Origin: Flaccisagitta enflata | Lineage: Eukaryota > Chaetognatha > Sagittoidea > Aphragmophora | Length of the DNA stretch: 64,000 bases | NCBI GenBank assembly: GCA_965153355.1 | Contig: OZ231127.1 | Span: 81,964,001-82,028,000, forward strand | Reading direction: 5' to 3' | Shown: in pieces, positions 59,193 through 64,000 of the stretch | Layout of the letters: every line of letters starts with the position of its first letter | Numbering within the stretch: the stretch's first letter is position 1 | Position numbers and translations under genes: made by a program | The notes under the pieces: generated by a model | What the model was told of the DNA's origin: nothing | The model's database searches: none | Seen by the model: the letters and a program-made list of their open reading frames with translations, nothing else

Positions 59193-60995
59193 TTATTTGG
59201 GCATAAAGGAGCTGAGGTCCCTTTGCTCCCTTTGCTTGTGTAACTGCTCAAGATTGATGGTCATGGTACAAAGCCTTTGATGATCTTCCAACTCCTTCAC
59301 AGAACCGTGAAGTCCGTAACAAAATTCGCACATTTCCAGTTTGTGCATTTTCCTGACATGAGCCAACAAATAATGTCGTCGATGATATTGAACTCCGCAA
59401 ACGATGCACTCTTTCGTCAGATGCGGGTTGATGTTGTCGTTTTTTATATGAACGGATTTCAAATGCTCGATAAAATCTGCGGCGCTTGCCAGCGTCAATC
59501 CGCATTTGTGACACTTGTGACACTCGTTTTCCAATTTGACATAATGTTTCTGTTTGACATGAACGATGAGTTGACTTTTACTGGCCACGGTCACGTGACA
59601 GATTTGACATTTGGCCGGTGAATCGTCGTCCGTCGAATTAGAGTTTGACTGGATGATTCGTTTTTTCGTCTTCGACGAAGTGTCGATAGGTTTCGCGTCC
59701 GCGATTTTTGACGGTTTATTTGGATTCACATTGACGACTTGTAGCCTGGGATTCATGGCGTTCACGTTGGGTACCGATTGATATCCGTTGTTTGCTTGTT
59801 GTTGTTGATAACCCGCAGCAGACGTTGCTTGCGGTAGAGTTCCGATAATTTTTGCTGGAGTAACGGTTCCAATGATTTGACCTTGTGGCGTAGTACCAAT
59901 GATTTGAGTTTGTGGGGCAGTTCCTATGATTTGAGTTTGTGGCGCAGTTCCTATGATTTGACCTTGAGGCGTAGTTCCAATGATTTGAGTTTGTGACGCG
60001 GTCCCAATGATTTGACCTTGTGGTGTAGTACCAATGAATTGGCCTTGTGACGCGGTCGTGATGATTTGACCTTGTGGCGTAGTTCCAATGATTTGAGTTT
60101 GTGGCGCAGCTCCCATAACTTGCGTCTGTGGCATGGTGCCGACGATTTGAGCTTGTGGCATGGTCCCAAAAATTTGTGTTTGTGGCGCCGCCCCTATTAT
60201 TTGAGGTTGTGGCGTAGTTCCTAAGATTTGGGTTTGTGGGGCCGTTCCTATTATTTGAGGTTGTGGCGTAGTTCCTATGATTTGTGATTGTGGCGTAGTG
60301 CCCACGATTGAAGTCTGAGGCATTGAGGTGACGACTTGAGTTTGCGGCTGAGTTTGAACAAATTGGGATTGAGGCATGCTGATAGAAGTCGTAGGCATGC
60401 TGATAGAAGTCTTAGGCATGCTGATAGAAGTCTGAGGCATGCTGATAGAAGGAAATCTCTGCATTGGAACGCATGACTGCGGCATTTGAACGAGAAAAAC
60501 GCCTCCATTGGGTTGTTGCACCAATTGATATTGAGGTTTGGTCTGATAAAGTGGCTGCTGTTGTTGCTGCTGCTGGGACAGAACCTGCTGCGATTGCTGA
60601 AGCACCAGTTGGGACTGCTGCAATACTGGTTGCGCTTGTTGAAGCACTAGTTGCGGTGGTTGTTCTTGCTGCGTTTGCTGCAGCTCTTCTTTTGGTTGCT
60701 GAAGATCTTCATCGTCATCTATTTCATCTTCAAGAATGTGTAATTCCTCCGATGGTTCAATTTTGAAGGCCGCCGTCGGGAAGGGTCTCGTTGCTTTTGG
60801 ATCTGATATAATCAACGACGGTTGCTGTTCTTGTTCCGTTTGTTGTTGTTCTTGTTCCGTTTGTTGTTGTTGCTGTTGTTCAGTTTGTTGTTGTTCTTGT
60901 TCAGTTTGTTGTTGTTGTTGTTGTTGTTGTTCTTGTTCAGTTTGTTGTTGTTGTTGTTCTTGTTCAGTTTGTTGTTGTTGTTGTTCTTGTTCAGT

Positions 60996-61033
<38 letters not shown>

Positions 61034-61481
61034 GATCAGTTTGTTGTTGTTGTTGTTGTTGTTGTTGTTTCTGTTGTTGTTGCTGTTCCTTTTGTTGATG
61101 ACTTTCCAAAGGTTGCTGTAGTATCGTAAAATAAATCTGCGGTTGTCTAGGTTTTATCTGAAAAACAGTAGATGGTTGTTGTTGTTGTTGTTCAGGCACT
61201 TGTTCTTGCTTCGGTTGAAGTGGTGGTCCCTGTTGTTGTTGTTGCGAGTCTTCCAATCGCGGTCTTTTCGCGGGATTTTCGTCAATCACTAATTCATCAG
61301 AAAGATCATTTTCTACTTTGACTTCGGCGTCATGGGCGCCCAATTCACCCGAAGTAACAGACGTGCTGGCAGAATCGGTGGCAGTTCCGGAAATGCCGCC
61401 TCCATCCTGCGCCGAAGGCACTGACATCATCGCCAGTGAATAGTCTTGAAGGTCGAAACCCGGCTCCTCTTTAATTTCCAT
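59193..61481 (-). CDS. polyQ C2H2 zinc-finger protein, intronless
   Basis: 762 residues. Starts MEIKEEPGFDLQDYS, an IKEEP-type sequence that could be a sumoylation site. Residues 1-80 are acidic and Ser-rich; about 80-230 is polyglutamine broken by TEQEQ spacers; an acidic patch (EDEIDDDED) follows; 350-510 is a Q/P region with four SMPxTSI repeats and then about 17 tandem 9-residue repeats of the type GTTPQGQII. Near the C-terminus are four fingers: CQIC...HVKQKH, CHKC...HLKSVH, CIVC...HVRKMH and a C2HC-like CEFC...HQRLC. Fingers plus Q-rich activation-like regions suggest a nuclear DNA-binding regulator. I do not recognise an orthologue. Codon runs are CAA-heavy. The upstream (GTT)n region at 61571-61650 may be promoter or 5' UTR. 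Confidence 0.8.
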
Positions 61482-61570
61482 GCTTTACTAATTGATGATG
61501 GTGGTGAATGTGAATTTTCACAGACAACAAAAAGAGGATGTTGAATTCTGGGTATGCCAGTTGCAACTAG

Positions 61571-61604
<34 letters not shown>

Positions 61605-62156
61605 AGCAGTAGTTGAAGTCGTTGTTGTTGTACTCGTTATTGTTGTTGTCGTAGTTGTGGTGGAGGAGGAGATAGATTGTTTGTTTTTAATATCCAGTTT
61701 GTTTATTGTCGTTTCTTGTTGGATACCTTGTCTTCAACGTGTACTTATCCTCTTTGTTCTTAACTGGCTCTTCATACAGTTTCTAATTGTGTGCCTCGAG
61801 TCTCTCAGAACGAAGAGGAAAAGGAGGGGCTGGAAGAAAGTGAGGGAAGAGGAAAATGCTGAAGAGGATATTCAGCATTGAGGCAAATGGGAGAGGAATG
61901 AGAAGGGAAAAGATAAGGGAGAAAAGAGACGTAAGTTCGTCTGCTCGGAGCGATGTTGTCGTGCGATGTTGAAGCAAAGAGAGAAACGAGAGAAACTAAA
62001 GAGAGAGAAATCTAAAGAAACGAAGCAGAGAGGAAGACCAATCGTATCTCGAGTTGAGTATGAAGGATTTTTGAAGTTGGCCAACTCGATAATGTTGAAG
62101 AAGAGGAAGAACGAGAAAGAGTGGGAAAAGAAACGCTGAAAAAAGAAAACGAAAGC
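61482..62156. other. upstream of the zinc-finger gene; (GTT)n at 61571-61650
   Basis: After the GTT repeat the sequence is A/G-rich; no exon is supported. Confidence 0.4.
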
Positions 62157-62239
<83 letters not shown>

Positions 62240-62255
62240 TGAGAGACAGAGACAG

Positions 62256-62344
<89 letters not shown>

Positions 62345-62351
62345 AAACAAG

Positions 62352-62403
<52 letters not shown>

Positions 62404-62411
62404 CAAAAAAA
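62157..62411. repeat. (GA)n(CA)n compound microsatellite
   Basis: GA with GAGATGAGAGACAGAGAC interruption near 62235-62255, then CA from 62352. Confidence 0.95.
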
Positions 62412-62422
62412 AAACACACAGT

Positions 62423-62600
62423 GCAGTAAAATCCGACTCCAACGAATTTCAAGGGACCAATAAATTTCATCTATTATTGATGAAATGCTGTTAGGGCCAT
62501 TTACAGAAACAAAAGAAAAGCTAAGGGGTCAAATTGATAACTTCCGTGATAGGCGGGATTCCGTTAAGAGCGGGTCTGTTAGAGTGGGAATCAACTGTAC
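62423..62600. mobile_element. TA-type MITE, copy D, decayed
   Basis: CAGTAAAATCCGACTCC at the left and GAGTGGGAATCAACTG-TA at the right are imperfect inverted repeats like copy C. Confidence 0.6.
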
Positions 62601-62613
62601 ATATTTTGAGGAG

Positions 62614-62616
<3 letters not shown>

Positions 62617-62704
<88 letters not shown>
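62617..62704. repeat. (GA)n microsatellite
   Basis: Pure (GA)n followed by a short CCAACCGACCTACGGACCGA HINE-like core fragment. Confidence 0.95.
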
Positions 62705-62706
<2 letters not shown>

Positions 62707-62960
62707 AACCGACCTACGGACCGATGGACGTAGAGATCGGAAAAAAAGAGAGGCGGACAAACGGACGAAAAAAACAGAAGATCCAATTGACGGATGATAA
62801 GACCTCGACTTGATTTTGACGCACGCGGCACACGCGTATGCACGCAATAAAAAAAGGTTTGCACACGCAGTAGACATCTTGAGATTGAGAGATTACCTGA
62901 CCACCGACAGCCTGAGAAGAATGGAATTCTCTACATTCACCATCAAAACTTATCAATCAT

Positions 62961-63124
<164 letters not shown>

Positions 63125-63145
63125 TTTTTCTCATCATATGTTCAG

Positions 63146-63724
63146 ATATGTTGAAAACATTCATTACACTTTATCGACGAAAGGAGTTCTGGAACCGAAA
63201 AAAGAAAATGGGGATGGCACCGCGACTGAGATTCCAGACAATGGTGATGACTCTCATCATGTAGGAATATGTTTTTCATTGAGAATATATGAATGAATGT
63301 ATGAATGAATGAATGAATGAATGAATGAATGAATATTTGAATGGCAGACTGTCGAACGGACTGAAATCTATTTTTTTACATTCTGGTCTTCATTCTTCCA
63401 TCCATCCACGCAGTCATTCAACGATGTGTATGATCTGTTGGTCACGCTAATCGTCTTGTTCATCTGAATTTGTCTCATTTGTCCTTTCTGAAGGCAAACT
63501 AGTGGATTTGGAATCTCAAACTTGGAGCGTCAGCGAGAGTCGTAAGAAAGGTGCTTTGAGGGCCAAGTTGACGAACCAATCCGGGGTCATCGACCATCTG
63601 CATCATACCCTCGGAAGACTCGATAAGGAACGCGCCGACGCTTTGAGGAGGTGAAAATAGAAAAAGCGGTAGAACCGAAAGGAGCGCGCACAAACGCAAA
63701 CACACACACAAAACACACACACAT

Positions 63725-63785
<61 letters not shown>

Positions 63786-63791
63786 CACGCG

Positions 63792-63882
<91 letters not shown>

Positions 63883-64000
63883 TCAAACTTAATCTCCCAT
63901 TTTTATCACGAGTGAAGGGCTGAAAGAGCTGAAAAAACGATCGACGTCCAAGGCGTGGAAATCTCGAAGCTGAAAGAGGCCGTGGCAAAGATGAAGCAAG
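63146..64000 (+). CDS. coiled-coil protein, partial (three exons, runs off window)
   Basis: Exons 63146-63243, 63494-63650 and 63918-64000+, with consistent phases (entry after 2 bases, then 1, 2). The first exon is acidic (KKENGDGTATEIPDNG). The second and third give a charged heptad-like helix: KGALRAKLTNQSGVIDHLHH, LGRLDKERADALRR, AERAEKTIDVQGVEISKLKE. No family is recognised; centrosomal or axonemal coiled-coil proteins are possible. It may be a separate gene or, less likely, further exons of the SPEF2-like gene, in which case the zinc-finger gene would sit in an intron on the opposite strand. The donor after GACAATG (63244) is chosen because the alternative at 63268 gives a stop in the next exon. 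Confidence 0.6.
63285..63336. repeat. (GAAT)n microsatellite
   Basis: ATGAATGA units in the first intron of the coiled-coil gene. Confidence 0.9.
63690..63880 (+). repeat. (CA)n microsatellite after a donor
   Basis: Starts 40 bases after the donor at 63651; contains ACGCACGCGCACGCAC at 63782-63797. Confidence 0.95.

Overview
The window is nuclear DNA of an invertebrate animal whose phylum I cannot name. It has spliced genes with GT/AG introns. One gene encodes rabphilin, a synaptic-vesicle Rab effector, which implies a nervous system. A second gene resembles the sperm-flagellar protein SPEF2, which implies a motile axoneme and argues against nematodes. About 85-90% of the window is repeats: very long dinucleotide and trinucleotide microsatellites, minisatellites, satellites and small DNA transposons. 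No bacterial-type operon, CRISPR array or convincing tRNA/rRNA gene is visible.

Layout. 1-1.5 kb: a GATGAC minisatellite. 1491-10077: a very young Bel/Pao LTR retrotransposon with a 5-bp target duplication (ATGAC); its LTRs are almost identical but the reverse transcriptase, RNase H and integrase core are deleted. 10-11.7 kb: the rest of the split minisatellite and polypurine tracts. 11.7-13.9 kb: foldback/MITE elements nested three deep (a TA-flanked MITE inside a hAT-like element with 8-bp TSD inside a foldback element). 14.3-17.2 kb: a cluster of short elements with (RGAC)n cores. 18.5-24.05 kb: four exons of rabphilin (+ strand). 25.6-34.2 kb: satellites, including about 8 units of about 700 bp and about 37 units of 50 bp. 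34.5-35.5 kb: an intronless rhodopsin-like GPCR. 38.5-39.6 kb: the last two exons of a multi-pass membrane protein (- strand). 40-42.2 kb: a CpG-rich 20-bp minisatellite. 42.6-48.5 kb: mixed minisatellites. 48.8-56.9 kb: five exons of the SPEF2-like gene (+). 59.2-61.5 kb: an intronless polyQ C2H2 zinc-finger gene (-). 63.1-64.0 kb: three exons of a coiled-coil protein running off the right edge (+).

The most interesting signal is a family of about 20 copies of a short non-autonomous element (called HINE-like here). Each full copy starts AACAAG, then a small hairpin, then a 10-nt motif, then an (RGAC)n/(CGAC)n microsatellite, and ends in a perfect hairpin followed by TAAAAA. The hairpin stems differ between copies but stay base-paired, and the 10-nt 5' motif is, copy by copy, the exact reverse complement of the right arm of that copy's own 3' hairpin. 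This covariation suggests DNA or RNA structure kept by function. The layout resembles Helentron-associated DINE-1/pearl elements.

A second recurrent pattern is that at least six splice acceptors, on both strands, are preceded by long pyrimidine microsatellites, (CT)n or (TTC)n, lying on the transcribed sense. (CA)n or (GT)n tracts often follow the donors. The genes appear unrelated to each other in function. The window reads as a gene-sparse region shaped by repeat expansion and transposition, with germline CpG decay recorded in the minisatellites.
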